Shown here piece after piece: positions 40,526-48,976 of a stretch of DNA of 64,000 nucleotides. Source of the stretch: Actinomadura roseirufa (GTDB taxonomy: Bacteria; Actinomycetota; Actinomycetes; Streptosporangiales; Streptosporangiaceae); the NCBI RefSeq assembly GCF_900659635.1, contig NZ_CAACVB010000012.1, positions 1-64,000 of the forward strand. The letters are read 5' to 3'. The position numbers were made by a program, and so were the translations under genes. The notes beneath the pieces are model-generated. The model was not told where the DNA came from and did not search any database. It was given only the letters and a program-made list of their open reading frames with translations. The first letter of the stretch is position 1. Every line of letters starts with the position of its first letter.

Positions 40526-41092
40526 ATGGATCGCCTGGAGTCGGCGGCCTGGCCGCTGGCCGCCGGTGTGCTGTGCGTGTTCGTCCTCGCGGTCGTGCTC
40601 AAGGACGCGGCGTGGCAGGTCGGCTTCGCGGCGGTGGCCGCGTCGGTCGCCGGGGCCGCGCTCGCCGCGTCGCCCGCCGTGGGCGCCGCCGTCGGCCTCG
40701 CGGGCTGGGCGTTCGTCACGGGGTTCGACGTGGGCAAGGCCGGGGAACTGTCGTTCACCGCCGACGATCTCCTCCGGGCGGCCGTGCTCGTCCTGCTGGG
40801 CGGCGTCGGGGGCGTCGCCGGCCGGTGGATGGCGGACTCCGCCGGCCGGGTGTCCGGCCGGCGCGGCTCGGACCTGGCGGCGCGACCCGCGAACGAGGCG
40901 CACCGGGTGCCGGAGCAGCGGCGGGGCCGGGTCGCCGACGCGCCCGTCCCTTTCGCCGAACCGGCCGCCGAGCGGACCGGCCGGGTCCGCCCCGGCGGTG
41001 ACCGCGCAGCCGACCCCGTGGGCGGCGAGGAAGACCCGGCCCTCCGGGGCGAAGGTCAGGTGGACAGGCCGGCCGAATGGTCGGGGACGTAG
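40526..41092 (+). CDS. Membrane protein with disordered C-terminus (hypothetical)
   Basis: The 188-residue protein starts at ATG 40526 after GGGAGG. Residues about 8-80 form three or four hydrophobic helices (A-A-G-V-L-C-V-F-V-L-A-V-V-L, A-A-V-A-A-S-V-A-G-A-A-L-A-A, L-L-R-A-A-V-L-V-L-L-G-G-V-G-G). The helix layout resembles a DUF4118-like sensor membrane domain without its kinase. The charged tail overlaps the end of the convergent PPK2 gene by about 37 bases. It borders the dormancy-like island. Function is unknown. Confidence 0.65.
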   Translation: MDRLESAAWPLAAGVLCVFVLAVVLKDAAWQVGFAAVAASVAGAALAASPAVGAAVGLAGWAFVTGFDVGKAGELSFTADDLLRAAVLVLLGGVGGVAGRWMADSAGRVSGRRGSDLAARPANEAHRVPEQRRGRVADAPVPFAEPAAERTGRVRPGGDRAADPVGGEEDPALRGEGQVDRPAEWSGT

Positions 41093-41859
41093 GTCTGCAT
41101 GTCGCGGGGCGGCCGCTCGTACCCCTTGGCGGCGGGGCGTTCCGGCAGGTGGAGCCGGGGCCGCTCCACCTCGTGGTAGGGGACGGTCGACAGCAGGTGG
41201 GCGATCATGTTGATCCGCGCCCGCCGCTTGTCCTCGCTCTCCACGACGTACCAGGGCGCCTCGGGGATGTCGGTGTGCAGGAACATCTCGTCCTTGGCGC
41301 GGGAGTAGTCCTCCCAGCGGGTGATGGACTCCAGGTCCATCGGTGACAGCTTCCAGCGCCTCATCGGGTCCTCGAGGCGTTTGCGGAAACGTCGCTCCTG
41401 CTCGGCGTCGCTCACCGAGAACCAGTACTTGCGCAGCAGGACGCCGTCCTCGACGAGCAGGCGCTCGAAGATCGGGCACTGGTGCAGGAACCGCATGTAC
41501 TCCTGCTTGGTGCAGAACCCCATGACGCGTTCGACGCCCGCCCGGTTGTACCAGGAACGGTCCAGCAGCACGATCTCGCCCGCGGCGGGCAGATGCTCGA
41601 CGTAACGCTGGAAGTACCACTGCGTGCGCTCGCGGTCGGTCGGCACGGGCAGCGCCACGATGCGGACGACACGGGGATTGAGGAACTCGGTGACCCGCTT
41701 GATCGTGCTGCCCTTGCCGGCCGCGTCCCGTCCCTCGAACACGACGACGAGGCGGACGCCCTCGGCGCGCACCCACTCCTGGAGCTTCACCAGCTCCTCC
41801 TGGAGGCGGGACAACTCCCGCTCGTACACCTCACGTGGCAGCCGCTTGACCTTGGTCAT
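41056..41859 (-). CDS. ppk2: Polyphosphate kinase 2 (PPK2 class)
   Basis: The 267-residue enzyme transfers phosphate between polyphosphate and nucleotides. Walker A G-R-D-A-A-G-K-G lies at residues 43-50, Walker B and lid motifs L-L-D-R-S-W-Y-N-R-A-G-V-E near 100, and W-E-D-Y-S-R-A-K-D-E-M near 200. These are diagnostic of PPK2. ATG 41859 is the family start. A DosR-like box lies about 50 bases upstream, shared with the divergent nitroreductase gene. PPK2 is commonly in the dormancy/hypoxia regulon, where polyphosphate buffers energy. Confidence 0.93.
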   Translation of the reverse strand: MTKVKRLPREVYERELSRLQEELVKLQEWVRAEGVRLVVVFEGRDAAGKGSTIKRVTEFLNPRVVRIVALPVPTDRERTQWYFQRYVEHLPAAGEIVLLDRSWYNRAGVERVMGFCTKQEYMRFLHQCPIFERLLVEDGVLLRKYWFSVSDAEQERRFRKRLEDPMRRWKLSPMDLESITRWEDYSRAKDEMFLHTDIPEAPWYVVESEDKRRARINMIAHLLSTVPYHEVERPRLHLPERPAAKGYERPPRDMQTYVPDHSAGLST

Positions 41860-41909
41860 GAGTGATCCTAACTCCCGCGCCGCCCGGGGGACGAACGCTC
41901 GGCGACGGA

Positions 41910-41925
41910 TGGACCTTCGGCCCTG
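41910..41925. promoter_or_regulatory. Candidate DosR-like box between ppk2 and nitroreductase
   Basis: TGGACCTTCGGCCCTG shares the 12-mer GGACCTTCGGCC with a second site at 45027-45040. It resembles the DosR/DevR core GGGACTTNNGGCCC. It lies about 50 bases before both divergent genes, a suitable activator distance. Binding is inferred. Confidence 0.55.
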
Positions 41926-41976
41926 TCGCAGGTCAGGGCCGGGTGGTGGGCTGGAGGGGAGAGAAGGGAGCGACCG

Positions 41977-42987
41977 ATGCACAGTGCAGGCAAGGCCCCC
42001 GCCGAGATCTCGGACGCCGTCCGCGGCGCCGTCGGGGACGCCGTGCGGGCGCCGTCGGTGCACAACACCCAGCCGTGGCGGTTCGGTGTGCGCGGGACGC
42101 GGATCAGCGTGCGCGCGGACGTGGACCGCCGCCTCGGCGTCGCCGACCCGGCGGGCCGGGAGATGCTGATCAGCTGCGGTGCCGCGCTTTACAACCTGCG
42201 GTTGTCGCTGCGCGAGCACGGCTACGAGCCGGCGGTGCGGCTGCTGCCCGACCCGGACCGTCCGCATCTGCTGGCCGACGTGGAGATGGAGGACGCGGAG
42301 GGGACCGTGGAACCGGCCGTCCACCGGGAGTACGCGCAGATCGGGCGGCGCCACAGCCACCGCGGCGGATTCCGCTCCGATCCGGGGCCGGAGGGCCTGC
42401 CGGGGGCGCTGCGGCGGGCGGCCGAGATGGAGGGGGCCCGGCTCGTCCAGGCCGTCGACCCGCATGTCAGGGGCGCTTTGGCCGCGCTCACCGACGCCGC
42501 CGAGCACGTCCAGCGGCGCACGCCCGCCTACGCGACCGAGATCGCCCGCTGGGCGCCGCCGCCCACGACGGCCCGCAGGGACGGCGTGCAACCCGCCGGC
42601 TACCCCAACCGGACGCCCCGGACCGAGCCGCACTTCCCGCCCCGGGACTTCGCCCGCGGCGAGGGGTGGGGCGTGGAGTCCGCGGGCGGCGGCGGAGAGG
42701 CCCAGGCCGGCATCGTGCTGCTGATCGTCACGCCCGAGGACGATCCCGAAGCGTGGCTGCACGCCGGGCAGGCGCTGGAGCGGGTCCTGCTGCTGGCCGC
42801 CGAGCACGGCCTCGCCGCCGCCTATCACACGCAGGCGCTGCAGGTCCCCGAGCTGCGCTCGTTCATCCAGGCCCACTTCTGCGGAAACGCCCATCCGCAG
42901 ATGCTGCTGCGCCTGGGCGTGCCGGAAGGAGAGGAACTGGCCAGCGTCCGCCGCCCCGTCGAGGAGGTCCTGATCGAGGAGATCTGA
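41977..42987 (+). CDS. Acg-like FMN-binding nitroreductase-family protein
   Basis: The 336-residue protein has A-P-S-V-H-N-T-Q-P-W-R-F near residue 27 and L-I-S-C-G-A-A-L-Y-N-L-R-L near 65. S-H-R-G-G-F follows, and A-A-Y-H-T-Q-A-L near 288. These are marks of the Acg (Rv2032) family, where FMN is bound but nitroreductase activity is often lost. Acg genes are standard DosR-regulon members. ATG 41977 follows GGAGGGGAGAG at longer spacing. It is divergent from ppk2 with the candidate box between. It may store or sequester FMN in dormancy. Confidence 0.85.
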   Translation: MHSAGKAPAEISDAVRGAVGDAVRAPSVHNTQPWRFGVRGTRISVRADVDRRLGVADPAGREMLISCGAALYNLRLSLREHGYEPAVRLLPDPDRPHLLADVEMEDAEGTVEPAVHREYAQIGRRHSHRGGFRSDPGPEGLPGALRRAAEMEGARLVQAVDPHVRGALAALTDAAEHVQRRTPAYATEIARWAPPPTTARRDGVQPAGYPNRTPRTEPHFPPRDFARGEGWGVESAGGGGEAQAGIVLLIVTPEDDPEAWLHAGQALERVLLLAAEHGLAAAYHTQALQVPELRSFIQAHFCGNAHPQMLLRLGVPEGEELASVRRPVEEVLIEEI

Positions 42988-42994
42988 CAGCGAC

Positions 42995-44497
42995 CTAGTC
43001 CGGGGGGAGGACGGGGCGGCGGGGCCAGACGTGGTCGGCGCCGTGAGGCCGGACGGCCCGAAGTGCTTTTTCGAGGGTCTTTGGAAGAAGGCCGGTGGTG
43101 TCGATCGAGGTGGCGTCCGGCCAGGCGTCACTCTGCGCGGCCATGATCGAGGCGATGCGGGCGTCGGCGTCGGAGGCGGTGCGCTTCCGGTCGCGGATGC
43201 GGTCGGCCGCGAGGTCCGCCGGGGCGTCGCAGCGCAGGGGGACCAGCCCGGCGTGCTCGTCCCGGGCCGCCGTGGCCGCCAGTTCGCGCTCGGGCGCCCC
43301 GGTCCACGAGGCGTCCAGGATCGCCGTCTCGCCCAGCCGGAGCAGCCGGGCGGCGCGCTCGATCAGCTCCCGGTAGGTGCGCCGGGTCCATTCGGGCGTG
43401 TAGACGCCGGTGCCGTACGGGGCGGCCGCGGAGGTCTCGGGTGGCAGCCCCGCGAGCTCCTTGCGGATGCGGTCACTGCTGAGCAGCGCGCAGCCGAGCC
43501 GGTCGGCCAGTGCGCCGGCCAGGGACGTCTTCCCCGTTCCGGGCAGGCCGCCGACGAGGATCAGGTCGACCTTCCCCGCGCGCAGGTGACGCAGGGCCAC
43601 CTCGGCGTGGTCGCGTGCCTCCGCCGCCGCCCGCTCGTCCCCCTGCGCGTGGCGCAGGCAGGCGACCTTGGCGCGGACGAACGCGCGGTAGGCGACGTAG
43701 TGGTGGCGCAGCGAGGACGGCGCCGGATCGCCCGCGAAGCCGGTGTACCACCCGAGGAAGCGCTCGGCGAGGCCCGGGGCGCCGAGGCGTTCGAGGTCCA
43801 TGGCGAGGAACGCGGCGTCGTCGAGCCCGTCCAGCCATCGCAGGCGTTCGTCGAACTCCAGGCAGTCCAGGATCCGCGGGCCGTCGTCCAGGCAGAAGAT
43901 GTCGGTGGCGAGCAGGTCGCCGTGACCGTCCACGACCCGGCCGGCATCGATCCGGCTCTCGAACAGGGGCTCCCGGCCCTGGAGGAACGCGGTCGCGAGC
44001 TCCTCGATCTCGGTGGCGGCCGGGCCGTCGACGACCTGCCCGTGGAAGGGCCTGACCTGCTCGAAACCGTCGTTCCAGCGGGACCGCACGGCGTCCCGCG
44101 TCTCCTGCGCCGAGATCCGCGGGCCGCGCGGGGCGCGCGTGTGCCAGGCCGCCAGGATCCGCGCGGTGTCGCGGAGGGCGTTCTCGACCGGCTCGCCGGC
44201 CCGGACGAGGTCCGCCAGGCGCCGCCCGGCGGGCATCCGCCGCATCGCCACCAGATGGTCGCAGACTTCCCCGTCCGGGCCGCGCACGTCGGCGACCCCG
44301 AGGTAGACGTCCGGGGCGAACCGCCGGTTCAGCCCGACCTCCTCGTGGCACGCGCGTTCACGCAGCTCACGGGTACTGAAGTCGAGGAATCCCAGGTCGA
44401 CGGGCTTCTTCAGCTTGTAGGCCCGGTCCCCGACGAAGAAGACGACACCGCTGTGGGTCTCGCTGACGGCGGCGTCGCCCGTGCGGCCGGTCATCAT
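42995..44497 (-). CDS. Rv2004c-like protein: APH-like domain fused to P-loop kinase
   Basis: The 500-residue protein has an N-terminal aminoglycoside-phosphotransferase-like half (K-L-K-K-P-V-D-L-G-F-L-D near residue 28, V-V-D-G-H-G-D-L near 195, D-C-L-E-F-D near 217). The C-terminal half is a P-loop kinase with G-L-P-G-T-G-K-T-S near 322 and S-S-D-R-I-R-K. This fusion matches Rv2004c, a DosR-regulon protein of M. tuberculosis. The start is either of two adjacent ATGs. It lies between the nitroreductase and the universal stress gene. Substrates are unknown. Confidence 0.85.
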   Translation of the reverse strand: MMTGRTGDAAVSETHSGVVFFVGDRAYKLKKPVDLGFLDFSTRELRERACHEEVGLNRRFAPDVYLGVADVRGPDGEVCDHLVAMRRMPAGRRLADLVRAGEPVENALRDTARILAAWHTRAPRGPRISAQETRDAVRSRWNDGFEQVRPFHGQVVDGPAATEIEELATAFLQGREPLFESRIDAGRVVDGHGDLLATDIFCLDDGPRILDCLEFDERLRWLDGLDDAAFLAMDLERLGAPGLAERFLGWYTGFAGDPAPSSLRHHYVAYRAFVRAKVACLRHAQGDERAAAEARDHAEVALRHLRAGKVDLILVGGLPGTGKTSLAGALADRLGCALLSSDRIRKELAGLPPETSAAAPYGTGVYTPEWTRRTYRELIERAARLLRLGETAILDASWTGAPERELAATAARDEHAGLVPLRCDAPADLAADRIRDRKRTASDADARIASIMAAQSDAWPDATSIDTTGLLPKTLEKALRAVRPHGADHVWPRRPVLPPD

Positions 44498-44506
44498 GCC
44501 GTGCCG

Positions 44507-44950
44507 TCAGACCGGTTCGGTGGGGGCGGTGGTCTGGTCGGCGCAGATCACGAGGGAGCAGCGCACCCGGTCGCGGACCTCGGGCACGGTGTCCCCGCCG
44601 AGCAGGTTGCCGTTCTCGGAGTGCGCCCGGGCGCCGACCACCAGCACCTCGGCGTGGGCCGCGGCCTCGGCGAGCGTCTCGCCGGGGGTGCCGTAGACGA
44701 TCCGGAGCCGGGTGGTCAGGTGCTGCTCGCGGGGAACGACGTCGGCGACCAGCTCGCGCAGCTCCAGCCACTCCCTGGCGGTGCGCAGCACGCGCGGCGC
44801 CGTGCCGTGGCCGGGGTCCAGCACGCGGATGACCTCCAGGCGGGCGTGCCGCTCGTGGGCCTCCCGCGCGGCGCGGCGCAGCGCGGCCATCGAGTTGGGG
44901 GATCCGTCGACGCCCACGACGACGGTGCGGTGTTCGGGAACGATCTGCAT
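44507..44950 (-). CDS. Universal stress protein (UspA family)
   Basis: The 147-residue protein has V-V-V-G-V-D-G-S-P-N-S near residue 10 and ends with V-V-G-A-R-A-H-S and C-S-L-V-I-C-A. This is a single UspA domain; the usual ATP motif G-x2-G-x9-G-S is altered here (V-G-A-R-A-H...C-S-L). ATG 44950 was chosen for alignment with the family. A candidate DosR-like box lies 77-90 bases upstream, so it is probably induced in hypoxia or stationary phase. Confidence 0.92.
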   Translation of the reverse strand: MQIVPEHRTVVVGVDGSPNSMAALRRAAREAHERHARLEVIRVLDPGHGTAPRVLRTAREWLELRELVADVVPREQHLTTRLRIVYGTPGETLAEAAAHAEVLVVGARAHSENGNLLGGDTVPEVRDRVRCSLVICADQTTAPTEPV

Positions 44951-45026
44951 CGGTGACCTCCCTGAGTCGCTTACAGCCTGGCAGCCGGCGTGCTGGGAGG
45001 GGCAGTGCCGGGCGTCCCCGGCCGCC

Positions 45027-45040
45027 GGGACCTTCGGCCC
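45027..45040. promoter_or_regulatory. Candidate DosR-like box upstream of universal stress gene
   Basis: GGGACCTTCGGCCC is the second copy of the 12-mer GGACCTTCGGCC found before ppk2. It lies between the PPOX gene's end and the universal stress gene's start. Regulation of the latter by a DosR-like factor is inferred. Confidence 0.55.
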
Positions 45041-45054
45041 GTCCGGCGCCGGCG

Positions 45055-45486
45055 TCAGATCCGCTCGCGGGCGACGCCGCCGCGGTGGACGGGGATCCTG
45101 CGGCCGGTGACCTCCTGGATCGTGAGCCGGACGAGGAACGGCTTGGCCGAGCGGTCCCACGGGGTGAGGGGGAGCCCGCCGAGGCGCCGGATCTCCGCCG
45201 GATCGGTGACGATCTCGGCGGGGCCGGTGACGACGACGCTCCGGGCGGTGCGCAGCGCGGGTTCGAGGTCGTCGGCCTCGAAGGTGAGCGGGCGGCCCGC
45301 GCGGACGGCCTCGAGCTTGGCGCCTTCGGCGGTGCGGAACACCACGGCGTCGCCGTCCAGGACGAAGTTGACCGGGAGGAGGGCGGCACGGCCCGTGCCG
45401 TCGGCCCACGCGACCCGGCCGACCTGGACCTCGCCGAGGAGTTCGCGGCAGGCGGCCTCGTCCAGCTGGGTGAGGGCTTCGTTCAT
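45055..45486 (-). CDS. Pyridoxamine 5'-phosphate oxidase-family (PPOX) protein
   Basis: The 143-residue split-barrel protein has V-Q-V-G-R-V-A-W-A-D-G-T-G-R-A-A-L-L-P-V-N-F near residue 22. V-V-F-R-T-A-E-G-A-K-L and S-V-V-V-T-G-P-A-E follow. These are FMN/F420-binding features of the PPOX fold. ATG 45486 was preferred to GTG 45510 because GAGG lies six bases before it. It sits at the edge of the dormancy-like island, where such proteins are common. A 15-base palindrome lies just upstream. Confidence 0.85.
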   Translation of the reverse strand: MNEALTQLDEAACRELLGEVQVGRVAWADGTGRAALLPVNFVLDGDAVVFRTAEGAKLEAVRAGRPLTFEADDLEPALRTARSVVVTGPAEIVTDPAEIRRLGGLPLTPWDRSAKPFLVRLTIQEVTGRRIPVHRGGVARERI

Positions 45487-45499
45487 GAGTGCCTCGATC

Positions 45500-45514
45500 C
45501 GGAGTGCCACTCCG
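45500..45514. promoter_or_regulatory. 15-base palindrome upstream of PPOX gene
   Basis: CGGAGTG-C-CACTCCG is a perfect inverted repeat with a one-base centre, 14-28 bases before the start of the PPOX gene. It could be a repressor site or a small hairpin. Confidence 0.35.
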
Positions 45515-45663
45515 AAGAAGGGCGGTGAACCGGCTGATGTCCTCTTCCATCTTGCCCCACGCCCGTCCTACTCACCTCGCGGGGGCCGCCGACGGCGGAG
45601 CGTCCCAGATTTAGGATAAAAACAGTAGGAATAGTTGATTATCGGCCGTCCCCATGGTTCGCT

Positions 45664-46671
45664 ATGAGCATGCCTCTTTCGACGGAACCGGCCGATGCCC
45701 CCACCTATGCCGACGCTGTGGACCTGGAAGTGCACGGTGTTTACGGAGCCAACGCACTGAGTGTGAAGAAAGGCGGCTGGAATCGCCCTCGATACCCATT
45801 CCAGGGACGGATCACCGCCGACGGATCGAGTGGATACCGTGCCGAGCCGGGCCGCTACCACCTTTACATCTCGCACCGCTGCCCGTGGGCGCACCGCAGC
45901 GCCATCGTCCGCCGCCTGAAGGGCCTTGAGGACGTCGTCTCCCTCTCGTACGTCGATGACGAGCGGGACGGGCGCGGCTGGGCGTTCCGGGAGAAGCGCG
46001 GCGCGGACCCCGTCAACGGATTCCGGTTCCTGCGCGAGGCGTACGAGGCGACCGAGCCCGGGTACGAAGGTCACGTGTCCGTCCCGGTGCTCTGGGACCG
46101 GGAGAGCGGGCGGATCGTCAGCAACAACTTCCCCGACATCACCCTCGATCTCGGCACCGCGTTCGAGGAATGGGGCGACCCGGACGTCCGGCCCTACCCC
46201 GTGGAACTGCGGGAGAAGATCGACGAGCTCAACGCCTACATCTACGACAACGTCAACGAGGGCACCTACCGGGTCGCCGGCGCCCACACGAACGACGCCT
46301 ACACCGAAAAGCGCCGGCGCGTGATCTCCGCCCTGGAAACGCTGGACGAGCGGTTGTCGGACCGCCGTTTCCTGCACGGTGACTCGATCACCGAGTCCGA
46401 CGTCCGGCTGTGGGTGACGCTGGCCCGGTTCGACCTGACCTACAACCCCTTCGCCAAGATCAGCGAGCGCCGGCTGACGGACTTTCCGAATCTGTGGGCG
46501 TACGCCCGCGATCTCCACAGCCTGCCGGCGTTCCGCGAGACCACCGACTTCGGCGCGTTCTCGCACCTCGGGCCGCCGTTCCTGGACGAGGCCGTGACGA
46601 ACCGCATCGAGGTCGAGCCGTACCGGGCCGACTGGGACGAGCCGCAGGACCGGGCCTCACTCGCCCGCTGA
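45664..46671 (+). CDS. Glutathionyl-hydroquinone reductase-like GST-family protein (probably mycothiol-dependent)
   Basis: The 335-residue protein has the Omega-like GST active site S-H-R-C-P-W-A-H with Cys73. V-S-V-P-V-L-W-D-R-E-S-G-R-I-V-S-N-N-F-P-D-I and the all-helical C-terminal domain (R-R-R-V-I-S-A-L-E-T-L-D) follow. E. coli YqjG and yeast ECM4 use glutathione to reduce glutathionyl-hydroquinones. Actinomycetes use mycothiol instead, so a mycothiolyl-hydroquinone reductase is inferred. ATG 45664 fits the family start. It is monocistronic, ending in a GC hairpin shared with the convergent cupin gene. Confidence 0.9.
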   Translation: MSMPLSTEPADAPTYADAVDLEVHGVYGANALSVKKGGWNRPRYPFQGRITADGSSGYRAEPGRYHLYISHRCPWAHRSAIVRRLKGLEDVVSLSYVDDERDGRGWAFREKRGADPVNGFRFLREAYEATEPGYEGHVSVPVLWDRESGRIVSNNFPDITLDLGTAFEEWGDPDVRPYPVELREKIDELNAYIYDNVNEGTYRVAGAHTNDAYTEKRRRVISALETLDERLSDRRFLHGDSITESDVRLWVTLARFDLTYNPFAKISERRLTDFPNLWAYARDLHSLPAFRETTDFGAFSHLGPPFLDEAVTNRIEVEPYRADWDEPQDRASLAR

Positions 46672-46678
46672 CCGGCGC

Positions 46679-46706
46679 GGCGGGGGCGGGCCGTCCCGCC
46701 CCCGCC
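46679..46706. terminator. 12-bp GC stem-loop between convergent genes
   Basis: GGCGGGGGCGGG (46679-46690) and CCCGCCCCCGCC (46695-46706) pair perfectly around a four-base loop. It lies between the GST-family stop and the cupin stop, as a two-way terminator would. No T-run is present. Confidence 0.65.
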
Positions 46707-46741
46707 GGCGCGGGCGCCCGCCGGGCCCCGCGGCGCGGCCG

Positions 46742-47200
46742 TCACTTCTCCGCCGGGCGCTCCACGTCCGCCCAGAGGCTGGGCAGGTTGACCACGATGC
46801 CCTCCTGGGTGCTGCGCGCGATCACCACGACCGCCTCGTCGTCGGGGGAGGGGTTCTCCTCGCGGTGCGGGAGGTAGGGCGGGACGAAGATGTAGTCGCC
46901 CGGCCCGGTCTCCACCCGGACCTCCTCGTCGCCGTCGGCGAAGACGAACACCGGATGCCCGGACACGATGTAGATCGCCGTCTCCGCCTCGCCGTGGTGG
47001 TGGTCGCCGGAGCTGGTCGCGGGCCCGACGTGCGTGCGGCCCATCCAGAGCCGTTCGGAGCCCACGCTCTTGCCCGAGATCGCCTCGTACCTGCGCATCC
47101 CCGGGGTCTGCGCGGTGTCACCGCCCAGATCGGCGCCGCGCACATGCTCGATGCGCCCATGCCACGCCGCCGTCCCCCGGGCCTGACCGCCGTCTCCCAT
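46742..47200 (-). CDS. Cupin-domain protein
   Basis: The 152-residue protein has the cupin beta-barrel: S-G-D-H-H-H-G-E-A-E-T-A-I-Y-I-V-S-G (His metal ligands, motif 1) and G-D-Y-I-F-V-P-P-Y-L-P-H-R-E (motif 2). It is probably a metal-binding small-molecule enzyme or sensor. ATG 47200 with GGGAG at good spacing was chosen; ATG 47215 is the alternative. It is transcribed after an HxlR regulator on the same strand, 222 bases away, so they may be linked. Substrate unknown. Confidence 0.85.
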   Translation of the reverse strand: MGDGGQARGTAAWHGRIEHVRGADLGGDTAQTPGMRRYEAISGKSVGSERLWMGRTHVGPATSSGDHHHGEAETAIYIVSGHPVFVFADGDEEVRVETGPGDYIFVPPYLPHREENPSPDDEAVVVIARSTQEGIVVNLPSLWADVERPAEK

Positions 47201-47421
47201 ACCCTGTGCTCCCATCGTCCCTATGCCGACCTGCCCAACGGATCGCCCACGATCCCCGAGGGATCGAGACCCGCTGCCCTGAACCGTCACGCGAGCGCGC
47301 GACCTGACCGGCGGGGCGATGCCGAAGGCGAGCCCCGCCGGGAAGATCGCGAAGCGATTCGCGCTCGCACAAGCCCGGTCACGGAGCGAGCGCCAGCGAG
47401 CGCAGTGGGCCGGGATCGCAG

Positions 47422-47856
47422 TCAATCCAGCGAGCCGCCGGGCGAGCGTTCCCGGGCCGGTCTCGCGATGAACGCCCCACCCTCGTTGTCGTCGTAGGCG
47501 GCGCGGGCGGCGGTGATCTTCTCGTGGTTGTTCTCCGCCCAGGCCGACAGGGCCCGGGTGGAGGCGAAGAGCTCCTCGGCCACGGGCGTGGCCGTGTACT
47601 CGACCTGCGGGGGGACGGTGGGGTGGACGGTCCGGATGATGAGGCCGTCGCGTTCGAGGGTCCGCAGGGTGAGGGTGAGCATGCGGCGGCTGATGCCCGG
47701 AATCGAGCGGTGCAGCTCGGCGAACCGGATGGGGCCGTCGCTCGCGGCCGCGATGATCGCGATTCCCCATTTGCTGCCGACCCGGTCGAGGGCGTCGCGG
47801 AACGCAGCGCACGTGTCCGGCTCGACGTCGTCGGGCAGCCGAGATCCTGCGGCCAT
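47422..47856 (-). CDS. HxlR-family transcriptional regulator
   Basis: The 144-residue protein has the HxlR winged helix: C-A-A-F-R-D-A-L-D-R-V-G-S-K-W, R-F-A-E-L-H-R-S-I-P-G-I-S-R-R-M-L-T-L-T-L-R-T-L-E and Y-T-A-T-P-V-A-E-E-L. HxlR proteins sense reactive compounds, often through Cys. Here a Cys precedes the helix-turn-helix. It sits before the cupin gene and after the LLM gene, all minus strand, and may regulate one of them. Confidence 0.92.
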   Translation of the reverse strand: MAAGSRLPDDVEPDTCAAFRDALDRVGSKWGIAIIAAASDGPIRFAELHRSIPGISRRMLTLTLRTLERDGLIIRTVHPTVPPQVEYTATPVAEELFASTRALSAWAENNHEKITAARAAYDDNEGGAFIARPARERSPGGSLD

Positions 47857-47933
47857 CGGGCCCCCTTCCCAGGTGCGGACGTTTCACCCTGACACGCGAT
47901 CCACCGCGCGGGCAAGCCGTCCCCCCGGTCCGG

Positions 47934-48968
47934 TCAGCCCGGCGGGTCGGGCAGCGCGGCCCGCAGCGCCGGGGCCACCTCGGTGGCGAACAATTCGAGG
48001 GAGCCCCAGTGGTCCGCCTCGGACAGCCCGTCCGAGTCGACGCTGAAGACCGTGAGCGAATGGCCGAAGATCTCGTGCTGGCGATGCACCTTGTCGATCA
48101 CCTGTTCCGGGCTGCCGACGAGCGCGGGGGAGTGTGCGACGAACTCCTCCACGGTGGGGTGGGAGGGCCCGCCGCCGAGGCTGCGCTGGAGGGCGGCGTG
48201 GCGTTCGTAGGCGGGGCGGTGGGCGGCGATCGCCGCCTGTGAGGTCTTCGCCACATGGAAGGCCGGCGTCCCGGCGCCGGTGAAGAGCCGGTCGGCGGGA
48301 CGGCCGTGCCGTGCCCACTCGGCGCGGTAGTGCTCGACGAGGGGGCGCGCGCTCTCGCTGGAGGCGCCCGCGTTGGAGAACACCACGGGGTCGCCGTACT
48401 CGGCGGCCAGCGCCACCGACTCCGGCGACGACGAGCTGCCGTGCCAGATCCGGGGCCGCCCGCGCGGCGGGCGGGGCAGCGTCCGGACGCCGTCGAGGCG
48501 GGGCCGCCGCCCGGCGGGCCACGACACGCTGTCCCTGGTCCAGAGCTCGTGCAGGAGGCTGAAGTTGTCGCCCAGCGCGGGCCGCTGCTCCGCGGGGGTG
48601 AGGCCGAACAGCGCGCCGCCCGGTCCGGCGCCCTTGCCCACGATCAGCTCCAGCCGCCCGCCGGACAGGTGGTCGAGGGTCGCGTAGTCCTCGGCCACGC
48701 GCACCGGGTCGAGCATCGACAGCAGTGTGACGCCGGTGAACAGCCGGATCCTGCTGGTCAGCGCGGCGACGTGCGCGAGGACGACCGGCGGCGCGCTGGA
48801 CAGGAACGGCCAGTGGTGGCGCTCGCCGACGCCGAAGCCGTCGAAGCCGAGCTCCTCCATGCGCACCGCGGTGGCGACCGTGCGCCGGAAGCTCGCCCCC
48901 GCCGCGGACGCCTCGTCGTCGCCCGCGGATTCCAGATGGCGGATGGGCGCCACACCGAAGAACTTCAC
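47934..48968 (-). CDS. LLM-class flavin-dependent oxidoreductase (luciferase-like)
   Basis: The 344-residue protein has E-E-L-G-F-D-G-F-G-V-G-E-R-H-H near residue 38, F-T-G-V-T-L-L-S-M-L-D-P-V-R-V-A-E-D near 78, and G-G-R-L-E-L-I-V-G-K-G. These are the bacterial-luciferase fold motifs with the E-R-H-H signature of LuxA-like FMN/F420 enzymes. It is probably an FMNH2-dependent monooxygenase. It is divergent from the rhamnosidase operon, and direct repeats plus a palindrome between them suggest shared control. Substrate unknown. Confidence 0.88.
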   Translation of the reverse strand: MKFFGVAPIRHLESAGDDEASAAGASFRRTVATAVRMEELGFDGFGVGERHHWPFLSSAPPVVLAHVAALTSRIRLFTGVTLLSMLDPVRVAEDYATLDHLSGGRLELIVGKGAGPGGALFGLTPAEQRPALGDNFSLLHELWTRDSVSWPAGRRPRLDGVRTLPRPPRGRPRIWHGSSSSPESVALAAEYGDPVVFSNAGASSESARPLVEHYRAEWARHGRPADRLFTGAGTPAFHVAKTSQAAIAAHRPAYERHAALQRSLGGGPSHPTVEEFVAHSPALVGSPEQVIDKVHRQHEIFGHSLTVFSVDSDGLSEADHWGSLELFATEVAPALRAALPDPPG

Positions 48969-48976
48969 TTTCGTTA

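Noticed and set aside
47216-47421. Repeated gcgagc-type sequence considered as tRNA or REP element
   Set aside because: No cloverleaf or T-arm consensus and no perfect unit repeats were found.
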